DNA from: Paenibacillus sp. CF384
GTDB taxonomy: Bacteria; Bacillota; Bacilli; Paenibacillales; Paenibacillaceae
DNA length: 64,000 nucleotides
Assembly (NCBI RefSeq): GCF_900106745.1
Contig: NZ_FNNV01000017.1
Location: 62,001-126,000, forward strand
Direction: 5' to 3'
Shown here: piece after piece, positions 9,394 through 18,792 of the stretch
How the letters are laid out: every line of letters starts with the position of its first letter
Numbering within the stretch: the stretch's first letter is position 1
The notes under the pieces: model-generated
What the model saw: only the letters and a program-made list of their open reading frames with translations
The model's database searches: none
Told to the model about the DNA's origin: nothing
Made by a program: the position numbers and the translations under genes

Positions 9394-10206
9394 GTGGCAA
9401 AGCTATTAATCGGCTATGACGTAGAGGCTGCAGATGAGCGAACCGGGCGGTTTCTCGAACAAGCTATGCAGATGCACAAGGAGCTGCAAGCCCCGGCTAG
9501 TATTTTCATCGTTGGGAGAACATTGGAGCAGAATGCGGATCGTTGCCTAAAGGCTGTTCAGGAGGGTTGGCTTGAGTTCCATCAGCATACGTATTCGCAC
9601 TTGCTGCTCAAGACCGTCGTGCAGGAAAATGAGGAAGGCATTCAAGTGTTTCCCGGCGTCTCCTTCGAAGCAGCCAAGGAAGATATCCTCCGCGGACAGA
9701 AAGCGCTGCACGATATTCTCGGCATCGCTTGTACCGGGTTGACAGCGCCTTATAATTATTATCGCGGCCTTAGTGACCGGCTGGATTTGCTTGAGGTTCT
9801 GCGCGATTGCGGCATCAAGATCGTCCGATCGGCGGGACGGAACGAGCGGGATTGGCAGCCGGTTCCCTTCGAATGGCAGCCGTACTTCTACGAGCCTCAG
9901 GGCTACGGTCAAATCTTGGAATGCCCGCTGCACGGCTGGCAGGACTGCATTGCTCGGGAAAGGCTCGGATGGGAGAACGTCTCGGAGTATGTAGAGTGGC
10001 TGAAGCGTGATATCGACTACGCCGTCGACCACGATCTGGACTTCGTCTACTGCAGCCATGATTGGAGCAGCATCACCTGCGATCCTGACTTATCCCATCT
10101 TCGCGCCATGCTCACCTATGCTCGCGACAAGGGAATGTCGATTATGAATTACTCGGATTACTATGCGCTCAGAACCAGTTCATCCACTTCGCCTTCGCCA
10201 GCGTAA
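9394..10206 (+). CDS. Polysaccharide deacetylase (NodB-like) family protein
   Basis: About 270 residues of a NodB-homology fold. Near the N-terminus LLIGYDVEA supplies the catalytic/metal Asp, and FHQHTYSH supplies the metal-binding histidine pair of motif 2; CSHDW near the end resembles the C-terminal His motif. There is no signal peptide, so it acts in the cytoplasm, unlike cell-wall chitin deacetylases; it could remove N-acetyl or other acyl groups from imported oligosaccharides. GTG 9394 is preferred, with AAGGGTG 8 nt upstream, over ATG 9367, which has a poor site. It overlaps the convergent ROK gene by 38 bp at the 3' ends. Confidence 0.85.
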   Translation: MAKLLIGYDVEAADERTGRFLEQAMQMHKELQAPASIFIVGRTLEQNADRCLKAVQEGWLEFHQHTYSHLLLKTVVQENEEGIQVFPGVSFEAAKEDILRGQKALHDILGIACTGLTAPYNYYRGLSDRLDLLEVLRDCGIKIVRSAGRNERDWQPVPFEWQPYFYEPQGYGQILECPLHGWQDCIARERLGWENVSEYVEWLKRDIDYAVDHDLDFVYCSHDWSSITCDPDLSHLRAMLTYARDKGMSIMNYSDYYALRTSSSTSPSPA

Positions 10207-11299
10207 GCGCACCGAAGATGCCTTCATCATTGCCAAAAGAGCTTCGCTCCATCTGCAGCCGCTGTGTAGCGAATCGATTGGCACGGCGCAGTATCGTTCT
10301 TCGCATCTCATCGAATACGGACGGCAGCAGCTCGATAACCGGGCCGCTTACGTAGATCGCCCTCGGGTTAAACAGATTGACCATATTGCTCAGCGCAATT
10401 CCGCATGCTTCGCCTGCTTCCAGACATACATCCAGCGCGATTTTATCATTCGTTCGGTACGCCTCCAGCAGTGAGCCGGCTTGTCCGCCTCTAGTACTGT
10501 AGGCCAGTTCAAGCATCGGATACGTAATAATATTCTCCAGGCATCCGTAGTTGCCGCATGTGCAGCGGATGCCTTTGTTGTCTGCCGTAATATGACCAAG
10601 CAGGCCTCCGACATTATCCGAACCCCTCAGAAGCCGGTCATTCACGATGACCCCGGCAGCGATGCCAAAGCCGATTTGCACGGTAATAAAATGCTCCATG
10701 TCCGTCCCTTTACCGGCAAACTTCTCTGCAATCGCCATCGTGCGTCCGCCCTCATCCATGTAGACCGGACAAGCGAATGCTTCCTGCATCGCATGAGGCA
10801 GCTCCACATTATCCCAGCCTTCGGCATTGGGAATATTCAAGATCTTCTGCAGCTCTGCATCGATTACGCCGGTTACGCCGACCCCGATCGCGTCAATCGA
10901 TGCTTTGCTGATACCGCTGCTTTCAAGAAACGCTTCGATACTCGAGATCAGGAAGGCTGCTTTGTCGTGGTGTTCCTTGAAGAGCTGCATTTCCCATTCC
11001 GTCCGTGCGTGGATCTGCAGGCTATTGTCTGCGATGGCCACACGTATTTTGTACCCGCCAATGTCAATGCCGAGAAACCGATGCCGATCCGCCCTGGCAT
11101 AGAGAAGCACTTCCTTTCTCCCTAGACCGCTGCCGACACGCTCTCCTTCCTCCAAATAACCTTGCTCGATCAACGTTTTGGTTATTTTGGTCAGGCTGGC
11201 TTGCGATAATCCGGTTTCTTCGGACAAGGCCTTACGGGAAATCCCTTTCCCCTTATCGACAAGCCTTAGGATCTGACTCAATTTCTCGCTCGGTTTCAT
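10169..11299 (-). CDS. ROK-family transcriptional regulator (NagC/XylR type)
   Basis: A 376-residue protein: an N-terminal winged helix-turn-helix (residues 1-70, ISRKALSEETGLSQASLTK) followed by a sugar-kinase-like ROK fold with ATP/sugar loop FLGIDIGGYKIRVA and the zinc motif CTCGNYGCLE. Such proteins repress sugar-uptake genes until an internal sugar binds. ATG 11299 is preferred, with GGAG 7 nt upstream, over TTG 11305. It is divergent from the permease genes at 11463, and the spacer holds an inverted repeat overlapping its promoter, so it probably controls itself and the permeases. Confidence 0.9.
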   Translation of the reverse strand: MKPSEKLSQILRLVDKGKGISRKALSEETGLSQASLTKITKTLIEQGYLEEGERVGSGLGRKEVLLYARADRHRFLGIDIGGYKIRVAIADNSLQIHARTEWEMQLFKEHHDKAAFLISSIEAFLESSGISKASIDAIGVGVTGVIDAELQKILNIPNAEGWDNVELPHAMQEAFACPVYMDEGGRTMAIAEKFAGKGTDMEHFITVQIGFGIAAGVIVNDRLLRGSDNVGGLLGHITADNKGIRCTCGNYGCLENIITYPMLELAYSTRGGQAGSLLEAYRTNDKIALDVCLEAGEACGIALSNMVNLFNPRAIYVSGPVIELLPSVFDEMRRTILRRANRFATQRLQMERSSFGNDEGIFGALTLAKAKWMNWF

Positions 11300-11341
11300 G
11301 CTCAAGCTCCGTTCTCCTGCCGAATGTAATAAATTGAGTAA

Positions 11342-11397
11342 ATTATAGCATGCGCAAATAGTTATGAGAATGCTATGGGCGTTCGAATGTTCTCATA
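11342..11397. promoter_or_regulatory. Divergent control region of the ROK gene and permeases
   Basis: A minus-strand extended -10 TGCTATAAT (TATAAT at 11342-11347) can serve the ROK gene. A perfect 8-bp inverted repeat TATGAGAA (11363-11370) / TTCTCATA (11390-11397) overlaps the position of its -35, and a 7-bp pair ATAGCAT (11345-11351) / ATGCTAT (11370-11376) is interleaved. The inverted repeats are seen directly; their use as ROK operators is inferred. Confidence 0.5.
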
Positions 11398-11462
11398 GGT
11401 ATTGGTTTTCATGGTTGCTACAATGAAACCAACATGGAAGTTGCAAGGAGAGGAAGGATGTC

Positions 11463-12359
11463 ATGAAACGCTTCAAGGGGAGCTCCCCTTTTCACCTCAT
11501 GCTGCTGCCTGCTGCCGTTCTTACGTTTATCTTTGCCTATGTGCCGATGGCCGGCATTGTAATGGCCTTTATGGATTACAAGCCGTGGCTCGGATTTACC
11601 AAGTCCGCCTGGATCGGTCTCGATCATTTCCGGTACATGTTCGAGCGGCCGGACAGCAAGCAAGTCATGGTCAACACCCTTGTCATTGCCGCGTTGAAGA
11701 TCGGATTCGGCCTTGTTGTGCCGGTCTTCTTCGCTCTTCTACTGAATGAGATTAGGAGGCTGATCTTTAAGCGTACCATTCAAACCCTTGTCTATTTTCC
11801 CTATTTCATGTCTTGGGTCATCTTAGGAGGCATCTTGGTCGATATGCTATCGCCGGAGGGCGGACTGGTTAATCGGCTCATTTCCGGTCTGTTTGGCGTG
11901 GAGCCGATTTTCTTTCTGGGGAATGGAGACTGGTTTCGGTTCACGGTAGTCGCAAGCGATACGTGGAAAGAGTTCGGCTTCTCCGCCATCGTCTATCTTG
12001 CTGCGCTGGCAGGCGTCAATCCTTCGCTCTATGAAGCTGCCGTGATCGACGGTGCTAACCGGTGGAAGCAAACGCTCTACATTACGCTGCCCTCGCTGAT
12101 TCCGATTCTGGTTGTTATGAGCACACTTTCACTAGGAAATATCCTGAACGCCGGCTTCGATCAGATCTTCAATTTATATAATCCTCTTGTGTACTCCAAG
12201 GGCGATATTATCGATACATTTGTGTATCGCATGGCTATTCTGAATGGACAAATGGGCTTCGGAGCCGCTGTCGGGCTGCTGAAATCCGTCATCAGCTTCA
12301 TCCTCATCGTCATTACGTATAGGCTTGCTTACAAGCTCGCCAACTACCGTATTTTCTAA
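11463..12359 (+). CDS. LplB-type sugar ABC transporter permease, cluster 1
   Basis: A 298-residue inner-membrane permease with six predicted helices, beginning with LMLLPAAVLTFIFAYVPMAG. The cytoplasmic EAA loop (EAAVIDGANRWKQTLYITLP) docks the ATPase. AGGAAGGA precedes the ATG. It is followed after 10 bp by the second permease. No ATPase gene is present; in B. subtilis such permeases share the general ATPase MsmX, so a shared one is inferred here. The nearest partner binding protein is at 7472-9145. Confidence 0.94.
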   Translation: MKRFKGSSPFHLMLLPAAVLTFIFAYVPMAGIVMAFMDYKPWLGFTKSAWIGLDHFRYMFERPDSKQVMVNTLVIAALKIGFGLVVPVFFALLLNEIRRLIFKRTIQTLVYFPYFMSWVILGGILVDMLSPEGGLVNRLISGLFGVEPIFFLGNGDWFRFTVVASDTWKEFGFSAIVYLAALAGVNPSLYEAAVIDGANRWKQTLYITLPSLIPILVVMSTLSLGNILNAGFDQIFNLYNPLVYSKGDIIDTFVYRMAILNGQMGFGAAVGLLKSVISFILIVITYRLAYKLANYRIF

Positions 12360-12369
12360 GTAAGGGGTC

Positions 12370-13251
12370 ATGCTTATGCCGGACAATTCGCCTGCTTATC
12401 GGATTTTCTCCATTGTGAATCACATCTTCCTGCTCGTTATCTCTCTTCTGTGCGTACTGCCGATTATTCATATATTAGCCGTTTCCCTGAGCGGTAAGTC
12501 GCCTGCAGCAGCTAATCTCGTGGGGCTGTGGCCGATTGATTTTACATTCGATGCGTATAAGAAAACATTCGGCAATGACAACTTTCTGCATGCCTTGTTC
12601 GTCTCCGCTGAGCGTACGCTACTCGGCACGCTGATCGGCATGGCGCTCGTCTTCCTCGCCGCTTATCCCCTGTCGAAGGAACAACACACCTTTCGCGGGC
12701 GATCGGTGTATGCGTGGTATTTTATATTTACGATGCTCTTCAGCGGCGGGATGGTGCCCGGCTATATTCTCATTACGAAGCTGGGCCTCTTAAATTCAAT
12801 ATGGGCGCTCATCCTGCCTGGAGCCGTCAATGTGTGGCTGATGATTCTGATGCTGAACTTCTTCCGGACCGTACCCAAAGAGCTGGAGGAAGCGGCTATG
12901 ATCGATGGCGCGAGCCACTACCGAATCCTGCTCAGCGTATTTTTGCCCGTATCCATGCCCGCTGTAGCTACACTCGCTTTGTTTACGATGGTCGGCCACT
13001 GGAACTCCTGGTTCGATGGCATGCTCTATATGACCAATCACGCGAATTACCCGCTCGCCACACTGCTGCAAACGATCGTTCAGCAGGATTACACCAAGCT
13101 CAATGTCAGGCCCGAGGAGCTTGAGAACATCGCGCAGCGCACGGTCAAATCCGCCCAGCTCTTCATCGGCGCGCTGCCGATTCTGACTGTCTATCCGTTT
13201 CTGCAGAAGTATTTTGTGAAAGGCATCGTGCTGGGGTCGGTGAAAGAGTGA
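12370..13251 (+). CDS. YtcP-type sugar ABC transporter permease, cluster 1
   Basis: A 293-residue inner-membrane permease that forms the channel dimer with the preceding gene. Six helices are apparent, with EAAMIDGASHYRILLSVFLP as the ATPase-docking EAA loop and the family C-terminus FLQKYFVKGIVLGSVKE. TAAGGGG precedes the ATG, and ATG codon 3 is an alternative start. A clear terminator follows 18 bp after the stop, which closes the operon. Confidence 0.94.
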   Translation: MLMPDNSPAYRIFSIVNHIFLLVISLLCVLPIIHILAVSLSGKSPAAANLVGLWPIDFTFDAYKKTFGNDNFLHALFVSAERTLLGTLIGMALVFLAAYPLSKEQHTFRGRSVYAWYFIFTMLFSGGMVPGYILITKLGLLNSIWALILPGAVNVWLMILMLNFFRTVPKELEEAAMIDGASHYRILLSVFLPVSMPAVATLALFTMVGHWNSWFDGMLYMTNHANYPLATLLQTIVQQDYTKLNVRPEELENIAQRTVKSAQLFIGALPILTVYPFLQKYFVKGIVLGSVKE

Positions 13252-13269
13252 GCTTTGGTTAGGAGATTG

Positions 13270-13308
13270 GCCTTTCTCTATGCTTCGTTCATAGAGAGGG
13301 CTTTTTTT
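13270..13308 (+). terminator. Rho-independent terminator of the permease operon
   Basis: The stem GCCTTTCTCTATG / CATAGAGAGGGC (one G-T pair) with a 7-nt loop is followed by seven T. Confidence 0.9.
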
Positions 13309-13366
13309 CTTGCCATTAAGCATGTTAGAATTCGTTAACACAAACCAAGTAGAAGGGGCTGCTCCC

Positions 13367-14017
13367 ATGGTTCCATTGAAGCGACAAGGTCTGATTCTGG
13401 ATATGGATAACACCATTCTCCGCTCGCGCATTGATTTCAAGCAGATGAAGAACGAGGTTCACTCGCTGCTGGTCCGAGAGGGCATCATTGAGGCGAATCT
13501 TCCGCTGCATGAATTTACGGCATCCACCCTTATTGAACAAGCCCGTTTGTCGGCAAAGTTCACGGGAGAAGCGGAGCAAGCCGTTTGGTCCGTTGTGACC
13601 GAGTCCGAACGAGCTGGGATGCAGGATGCGGGGCTTGAGCCGGGCGTTGTAGAGCTTCTGAAACAGCTGCAGAATGATTTCCACCTGACGATTCTCACTA
13701 ATAATGCGTATGCTGCCGCCATACACGCGCTGCGTTCGACGGGAATTGAGATGTATTTCGAGCATGTTATTGGCCGAGAACAAGCGGTATCCATGAAGCC
13801 TTCACCGGCGGGCATCCATCAAATTCTTGGACATTATCCGCACCTCTCCAAGGAAGATTGGCTGTCCGTAGGCGATGCTTGGATTGACGGCAAGGCTGCC
13901 ATGGAGGCAGGGGTCCGATTCATTGCCTATCAGGGCAATCAAACCGAGATGGAGCGAAGAGGCGTTGTTCCAATCGCACATATCGATGAACTCCAACAGC
14001 TTCTGCGTTATCTATAA
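13367..14017 (+). CDS. HAD-superfamily hydrolase (phosphatase-like)
   Basis: About 216 residues with all four HAD motifs: LDMDNTIL near residue 10 (nucleophile Asp and acid Asp), ILTNNA (motif II Thr), the lysine of MKPSPAG, and SVGDAWIDGKAA with the metal Asp pair. An alpha-helical cap lies between motifs I and II. These are cytoplasmic phosphomonoesterases of the phosphoglycolate phosphatase/YjjG-like group; the substrate is unknown. ATG 13367 is preferred, with GAAGGGG 8 nt upstream; the upstream in-frame TTG overlaps the preceding terminator region. It stands alone between the permease operon and merR. Confidence 0.88.
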   Translation: MVPLKRQGLILDMDNTILRSRIDFKQMKNEVHSLLVREGIIEANLPLHEFTASTLIEQARLSAKFTGEAEQAVWSVVTESERAGMQDAGLEPGVVELLKQLQNDFHLTILTNNAYAAAIHALRSTGIEMYFEHVIGREQAVSMKPSPAGIHQILGHYPHLSKEDWLSVGDAWIDGKAAMEAGVRFIAYQGNQTEMERRGVVPIAHIDELQQLLRYL

Positions 14018-14027
14018 CGTCGGCGAG

Positions 14028-14186
14028 AAGGCTAGCAGAATGCTCCATTCGAAGCTCTGGCTTCGAACGGAAACCAATCTAAGGCTAGCAGAATGCTCCA
14101 TTCGAAGCTCTGGCTTCGAACGGAAACCAATCTAAGGCTAGCAGAATGCTCCATTCGAAGCTCTGGCTTCGAACGGAAACCAATCT
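14028..14186. repeat. Three perfect 53-bp tandem repeats, each with a palindrome
   Basis: Copies at 14028-14080, 14081-14133 and 14134-14186 appear identical. Each contains TTCGAAGCTCTGGCTTCGAA, an 8-bp stem with a 4-nt loop. They end two bases before the -35 box of the merR promoter. Confidence 0.95.
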
Positions 14187-14188
14187 GC

Positions 14189-14220
14189 TTGACTCTAACA
14201 TTAATGTCAGGCTTTATAAT
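14189..14220 (+). promoter_or_regulatory. MerR-type promoter with 20-bp spacer
   Basis: TTGACT (14189-14194) and TATAAT (14215-14220) are 20 bp apart, longer than the 17 bp of normal promoters. The spacer contains the dyad CTAACATTAATGTCAG (14195-14210). Overlong spacers with a central dyad are the hallmark of promoters that MerR proteins activate by DNA distortion. The start codon of merR is 37 bp downstream of the -10. Confidence 0.85.
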
Positions 14221-14256
14221 GAGCTGGAAACCAGGTATTGCGAAGAGAGGCTGCCC

Positions 14257-14631
14257 ATGAAGATCGGTCAATTAGCCAAAGAAACAGGAGTGAGCATCCG
14301 TTCGCTCCGATACTACGAACAGCAAGGCTTAATCGCCCCCTTGCGTCAAGCCAACGGTTATCGCGAATATTCGCCCTTAACCGTTCACACCGTAGAGACA
14401 ATCAAGCTCTATCTGAACTTGGGCCTGACGACGGAGCAAATTGCCGGGTTTCTTACTTGTGTCTTGCGGAACAAGGAAGCATTTTGCAGTGAGGTTATGC
14501 CGATTTATGAACGGAAGCTGGCAGAGATCGAAGCGCAAATGCTGCAGCTGAGTCAAATCCGGACGAATTTGATCGATCGGATCGCTGCCGTTCAATCGGA
14601 AACAAAGGCTGAGAATCCAAGCAAGGAGTGA
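14257..14631 (+). CDS. MerR-family transcriptional regulator
   Basis: A 124-residue protein: winged HTH at residues 1-70 (MKIGQLAKETGVSIRSLRYY, then EQQGL) and a C-terminal dimerisation helix (YERKLAEIEAQMLQLSQIRT). Two cysteines lie just before that helix, in FLTCVLRNKEAFC, where MerR proteins bind their effectors. The target promoter is almost certainly its own, 14189-14220. It overlaps the ribosome site of the following thioredoxin-like gene, so the pair is co-translated. Together with the thioredoxin partner this suggests a thiol or redox signal; metal or drug sensing is not excluded. Confidence 0.92.
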   Translation: MKIGQLAKETGVSIRSLRYYEQQGLIAPLRQANGYREYSPLTVHTVETIKLYLNLGLTTEQIAGFLTCVLRNKEAFCSEVMPIYERKLAEIEAQMLQLSQIRTNLIDRIAAVQSETKAENPSKE

Positions 14632-14636
14632 GTCTA

Positions 14637-14954
14637 GTGGGAATTGAACAAGTGGAGAACCTGGAGCATCTCCGGCAGCTCATTGGGGATGGAGTCGTGC
14701 TGGTGGATTACGGTGCGCCTCATTGTCCGCCATGCCATAGGCTGCTGCCCATTCTGGAAGAACTAGCTGTGGAGCTGGAGGAGCAGCTTCGTATCGCGTA
14801 CGTCGACTGCGATAAGCTGCCTGACGCCGCAGCTTCAGCCGGTGTGATGGGTACGCCGACGGTTATTGTCTTCAAGGACGGGCAGCCGATGGATAAACTA
14901 GTTGGCCTGCGGCCCAAATCAGCTTATCGACTGGCGGCCGAGAGACAGTTCTAG
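14637..14954 (+). CDS. Thioredoxin-family protein with CPPC active site
   Basis: A 105-residue single-domain thioredoxin fold with no signal peptide. The active site is YGAPHCPPCHRLLP, so CPPC instead of the usual CGPC, which normally shifts redox potential; the cis-proline loop GTPT and final strand VIVFKDG are present. GTG 14637 is preferred because AAGGAG at 14623-14628 lies 8 nt upstream and overlaps the merR stop; the GTG at 14628 would destroy that site. It is the second gene of the merR operon and probably a MerR-induced reductase. Confidence 0.9.
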   Translation: MGIEQVENLEHLRQLIGDGVVLVDYGAPHCPPCHRLLPILEELAVELEEQLRIAYVDCDKLPDAAASAGVMGTPTVIVFKDGQPMDKLVGLRPKSAYRLAAERQF

Positions 14955-14968
14955 CGTATATGCACGTG

Positions 14969-15021
14969 TGAAAGGGGCTGTACTCTAAGTAGATCCATCT
15001 ACTTGAGGACAGCCCCTTTTC
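14969..15021 (+). terminator. Terminator of the merR-thioredoxin operon
   Basis: The long stem GAAAGGGGCTGT / ACAGCCCCTTTTC, with an inner stem AAGTAGAT / ATCTACTT, is followed by TTTT; it may work in both directions. Confidence 0.85.
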
Positions 15022-15080
15022 ATGGAGTACTATTGTTGGTTTCCAGCACTGCTTAAGAGCCATCCTCCAACCTGTACGGT

Positions 15081-15641
15081 TGCTATGTAGACTTCCTGGT
15101 TCACTTCATGCGCTCATTCCGCCAAATTTGCTGCTATGTAGACTTCCTCGTTCGCTTCATGCGCTCGTTCCACCAAACTTGCTGCTATGTAGACCTCCTC
15201 GTTCGCTTCATGCGCTCATTCAGACCAACTAGCTACGATGTAGACTTCCTCGTTCGCTTCATGCGCTCATTCCGACCGATTAAATACTATGTAGACTTCC
15301 TGGTTCGCTTCATGCGCTCATCCCGCCAAATTTGCTGCTATATAGACTTCCCGGTTCGCTTCATACGCTCATTCAGCCAAATTTGCTGCTATGTAGACTT
15401 CCTGGTTCGCTTCATACGCTCATTCCACCAGATTTGCTGCTATGTAGACTTCCTGGTTCGCTTCATGCGCTCATTCCGCCATACTTGCTGCTATGTAGAC
15501 TGCCTGGTTCGCTTCATACGCTCATTCCGCCAAATTTGCTGCTATGTAGGCTTCCTGGTTCGCTTCATGCGCTCATTCCACCAAACTTGCTGCTATGTAG
15601 ACTGCCTGGTTCGCTTCATGCGCTCATTCCGCCAAATTTAC
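15081..15641. repeat. Eleven tandem 51-bp repeats
   Basis: Each unit begins TGCTATGTAGACTTCC and contains GGTTCGCTTCATGCGCTC. Eleven head-to-tail units match at most positions. Because 51 is a multiple of 3, several frames stay open (a 17-residue repeat rich in Cys, Phe and Arg), but there is no ribosome site, and more than one frame stays open, so it is treated as non-coding. The rest of the gap (15642-15889) holds only the terminator of the UvrA-like gene. Confidence 0.9.
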
Positions 15642-15794
15642 TAGATTTTCAAAAGGGCTTATTTGCATGAAATAGACTCGCTGGCAACCGTTAAAGCATA
15701 AACAGGCAAGGCAAAGCGATAACGGAAGTACGAACGCAACAGCAGCTTATGGACGCGACTGTGCAAAACAACTCTCAGACAACCCGAAAACGAA

Positions 15795-15828
15795 AGAAAC
15801 CCGACGTTATCATAAACGTTGGGTTTCT
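15795..15828 (-). terminator. Probable terminator of the UvrA-like operon
   Basis: Read leftward, AAACCC and ACGTT pair with AACGT and GGGTTT around a short loop, followed by CTTTCG; the U-run is short. Confidence 0.6.
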
Positions 15829-15889
15829 CTATCATATAAGGGGCGCGGACCGAAGAGTCTGCGCCACCTTTTCTATAACTCCCATCTAC

Positions 15890-18787
15890 TCATGCCAGCG
15901 CCTGCGACTCCACCGCCAACAGCCCGCGCAGAAACTTACCGGTCAGCGAATCTTCAGTACGCGCTACTTCCTCAGGCGTGCCGGATGCGACAACCATGCC
16001 GCCTTTCTTGCCGCCCTCCGGCCCCATGTCGATGACATGATCGGCCACTTTGATCAGATCCAGATGATGCTCGATCACCACGACAGAATGCCCCGCTTCT
16101 ACCAGCTGATGGAGACAATCGATAAGCTTCTGAATATCTCTCAGATGTAGTCCGGTTGTCGGCTCATCGAGCACGTACAGATTATGCGAGCCGCGAATAA
16201 TTTTACTTAACTCAGTCGCCAGCTTAATCCGCTGTGCTTCCCCGCCGGACAGTGTGGTCGAAGATTGGCCAAGACGCAGATAGCCGAGTCCCAGCTGATG
16301 CAGCACCTTCAACTTATGCTGGATGTACGACTGGTCGTCGAAGAATTGAACAGCTTCCTCAATGCTCATCTCCAGCACCTGCGCGATATTCTTCTCCCGA
16401 ATACGAACATCGAGCACTTCCTCGTTAAAACGTGCTCCCTTGCAAACCGGACAGACCGCTTCTACATCCGGCATGAACTGGAGCGCCGTCGTAACAACAC
16501 CTTCACCTTGGCAGTTCTCGCAGCGTCCGCCATTCTTCTGGTTAAAGCTGAAATCGTTCTTCGCGAGCGACTTCCCAGCTGCACCGGCAGCAGCCGCATA
16601 CAACTCGCGAATCTTATCGAAGAAGCCGACATACGTCGCCGGGTTTGAGCGCGAGCTGCGCCCGATCGGAGACTGATCGATATTGATGATGCCTGTCAAA
16701 TGCTCATGCCCGGTCAGCTCGTCATGCTCGCCTGGAACGATGCGCGCATCCTGGAAGGTTGAATAGAGCTGCTTGCAGATGACCTCATTGATCAGCGTGC
16801 TTTTGCCTGAACCCGAGACGCCTGTGATGCAGATCAGCACACCTAGCGGCAGATCGACATCGACGTTGCGCAGATTGTTCGCTCTTGCACCTCGAAGGGA
16901 CAGCATCCGTCCGTCCGACTGACGGCGCACTGCAGGTACCTCGATTCTCCGCACCCCTGCCAAGAAGGAGCCCGTAATGGAATTGGGATTCGAGCGCAGT
17001 TGCTCCGCCGTGCCCTCAGCGGTAATGCGGCCGCCGTGCAGTCCTGGCTCCGGTCCGACCTCAATGATATGGTCAGCGCTATTGATTGTGTCCAGATCAT
17101 GCTCGACGACGATAATTGTATTGCCGATATCGCGAAGCTTCTTGAGTGTGTCGATGATGCGAATGCTATCCCTCGCATGCAGCCCGATGCTTGGCTCGTC
17201 CAGCACATACAGCATCCCCATCAGCCCCGAGCTGATCTGCGTGGAGAGCCGGATGCGCTGCGCTTCACCACCCGATATCGTATCGGAGCGGCGACCAAGA
17301 CTGAGATAATCAAGGCCAATATCAAGCAGCAGATCAATCCTTGATTCGATCTCAGCAACAATTTGTTTACCCACAATCGCATGCCGTGGCGCGAACGAAA
17401 TGTTCTTCAAGAACGTGCTCAGCTCAAGCAAAGAGCTGTTGCACAGCTCATGAAGATCGGCATCGCCGACCTTTACAGCGAACCGCTGCGGCCGCAGCTT
17501 CCGTCCGTCGCAATCCGGGCAGGTATGCTCGACCATTACCCGTTTATAAAACTCATCATCGCCGACGGACTGCGTTTTGCGCTTCAAGTAGAGCTTGTAC
17601 CACCAATTGATGGTATGCACCATACCGCCGAAAGTCATCATTTTGCCGACGTGGCGTTCTTGCGATTTAGTCGCTTCTTCCCCCGGAATGAATGGGAATT
17701 TCTCGCCCTTGGATCCATACATCACGATGTTCTTAGCCGCCTCAGACAGCTCCTTATAAGGTGTATCCAGACTGAACCCGTAGTGTATCGCCGCACTGCG
17801 AAGGATTGACCAATGCCAGGTTCCGGTGCTTGTTCCAAGCAGCTTCTGATCAATCGCTCCTTTATTAATGCTCTTCTCCGGACTCTTCACCAGAAACTTG
17901 GCTTCGGCGCGCATGAATGTGCCGAGTCCGCCGCAGGTTCGGCAAGCGCTGGCAGGATCGTTGAACGAGAAATAACTCGACTGCAGCTCCCCCATCGTCA
18001 GATGATGCTCCGGGCAAGCAAAACCGCGATAGAACTTCTCTTCATCAGCCACCGCGCCTTCCGGCACTTGAACGATCTCAAAACGAATGAACCCTTCGCC
18101 CACAAGCTTCAAGCTGTTCTCGATCGTTTTGGCAAGCGCCTTGAAGGCATCCGGTTGCACGATGACTTTGTCGACGACGACCTCGATCTTATACTCCGCT
18201 TCCTCTTCAAGCTCGATCGGATCACCGAGGCTATGCCGGACGCCCTCGATGCGAACCGTCCGGAACCCTTTGGAGCGAATCTCATCCAGCGTCGTTTCGT
18301 AGTTCTCGCCGAAGATTTTGTACACCGGTGCCAGCACCTCAAGCTCCGTCCCCTTCGGCAGCTGCTTGATATGATCGATCATCTGCTCCGCCGACCGAAT
18401 CGGCACAGGATGCTCGCAGAATGGACAGCAGGCTTCCCCAACCGAAGCAAAGAGCAGCCGCATGAAGTCATAGATGTCCGTCATGGTGCCGACCGTGGAC
18501 CTCGGATTGACGATCCCTTTCTTCTGCTCGATGGCAATCACCGGAGACAAGCCGAAGACGAAATCGACATCCGGCTTCTTCAATTGATTCATTCGACTCT
18601 TAGCGAAGGTGGAGAGCGATTCCAGGAACCGGCGCTGTCCTTCCCCATAGATAACATCGAAGGCCAATGAAGATTTGCCCGAACCGCTGACCCCGGTAAT
18701 GACCGTGAGCTTGTCCCGCGGAATATCGACATCAATATTCTTCAGATTGTTCTGCCTGGCACCGCGTACCTCGATATACTTCTTCAT
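15890..18787 (-). CDS. UvrA-like excinuclease-family ABC ATPase
   Basis: A 965-residue cytoplasmic protein with two ABC ATPase modules: Walker [12 protein letters not shown] (about residue 35) and [10 protein letters not shown] (about 645), signatures [11 protein letters not shown] and [11 protein letters not shown], Walker [12 protein letters not shown] and [11 protein letters not shown]. The C-terminal zinc finger (CENC ... CPVC) is intact; the first has CPEH in place of CPxC, with CRTC conserved. Sequence wording differs from housekeeping UvrA, so it is probably a paralogue of the UvrA2/drug-resistance type, binding DNA lesions or intercalators. ATG 18787 has GAGAGGGG 9 nt upstream, inside the end of the previous gene, with 5 bp between genes. 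Confidence 0.9.
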   Translation of the reverse strand: MKKYIEVRGARQNNLKNIDVDIPRDKLTVITGVSGSGKSSLAFDVIYGEGQRRFLESLSTFAKSRMNQLKKPDVDFVFGLSPVIAIEQKKGIVNPRSTVGTMTDIYDFMRLLFASVGEACCPFCEHPVPIRSAEQMIDHIKQLPKGTELEVLAPVYKIFGENYETTLDEIRSKGFRTVRIEGVRHSLGDPIELEEEAEYKIEVVVDKVIVQPDAFKALAKTIENSLKLVGEGFIRFEIVQVPEGAVADEEKFYRGFACPEHHLTMGELQSSYFSFNDPASACRTCGGLGTFMRAEAKFLVKSPEKSINKGAIDQKLLGTSTGTWHWSILRSAAIHYGFSLDTPYKELSEAAKNIVMYGSKGEKFPFIPGEEATKSQERHVGKMMTFGGMVHTINWWYKLYLKRKTQSVGDDEFYKRVMVEHTCPDCDGRKLRPQRFAVKVGDADLHELCNSSLLELSTFLKNISFAPRHAIVGKQIVAEIESRIDLLLDIGLDYLSLGRRSDTISGGEAQRIRLSTQISSGLMGMLYVLDEPSIGLHARDSIRIIDTLKKLRDIGNTIIVVEHDLDTINSADHIIEVGPEPGLHGGRITAEGTAEQLRSNPNSITGSFLAGVRRIEVPAVRRQSDGRMLSLRGARANNLRNVDVDLPLGVLICITGVSGSGKSTLINEVICKQLYSTFQDARIVPGEHDELTGHEHLTGIINIDQSPIGRSSRSNPATYVGFFDKIRELYAAAAGAAGKSLAKNDFSFNQKNGGRCENCQGEGVVTTALQFMPDVEAVCPVCKGARFNEEVLDVRIREKNIAQVLEMSIEEAVQFFDDQSYIQHKLKVLHQLGLGYLRLGQSSTTLSGGEAQRIKLATELSKIIRGSHNLYVLDEPTTGLHLRDIQKLIDCLHQLVEAGHSVVVIEHHLDLIKVADHVIDMGPEGGKKGGMVVASGTPEEVARTEDSLTGKFLRGLLAVESQALA

Positions 18788-18792
18788 CCGCG

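Noticed and set aside
14073..14256. N-terminal extension of MerR through the 53-bp repeats
   Set aside because: The promoter at 14189-14220 lies downstream of that start, and the true HTH begins at ATG 14257 behind AGAGAGG.
15108..15644. Open frame of 178 codons over the 51-bp repeats, a possible repeat protein
   Set aside because: No ribosome site, more than one frame stays open because 51 is a multiple of 3, and the sequence is biased and repeat-derived.
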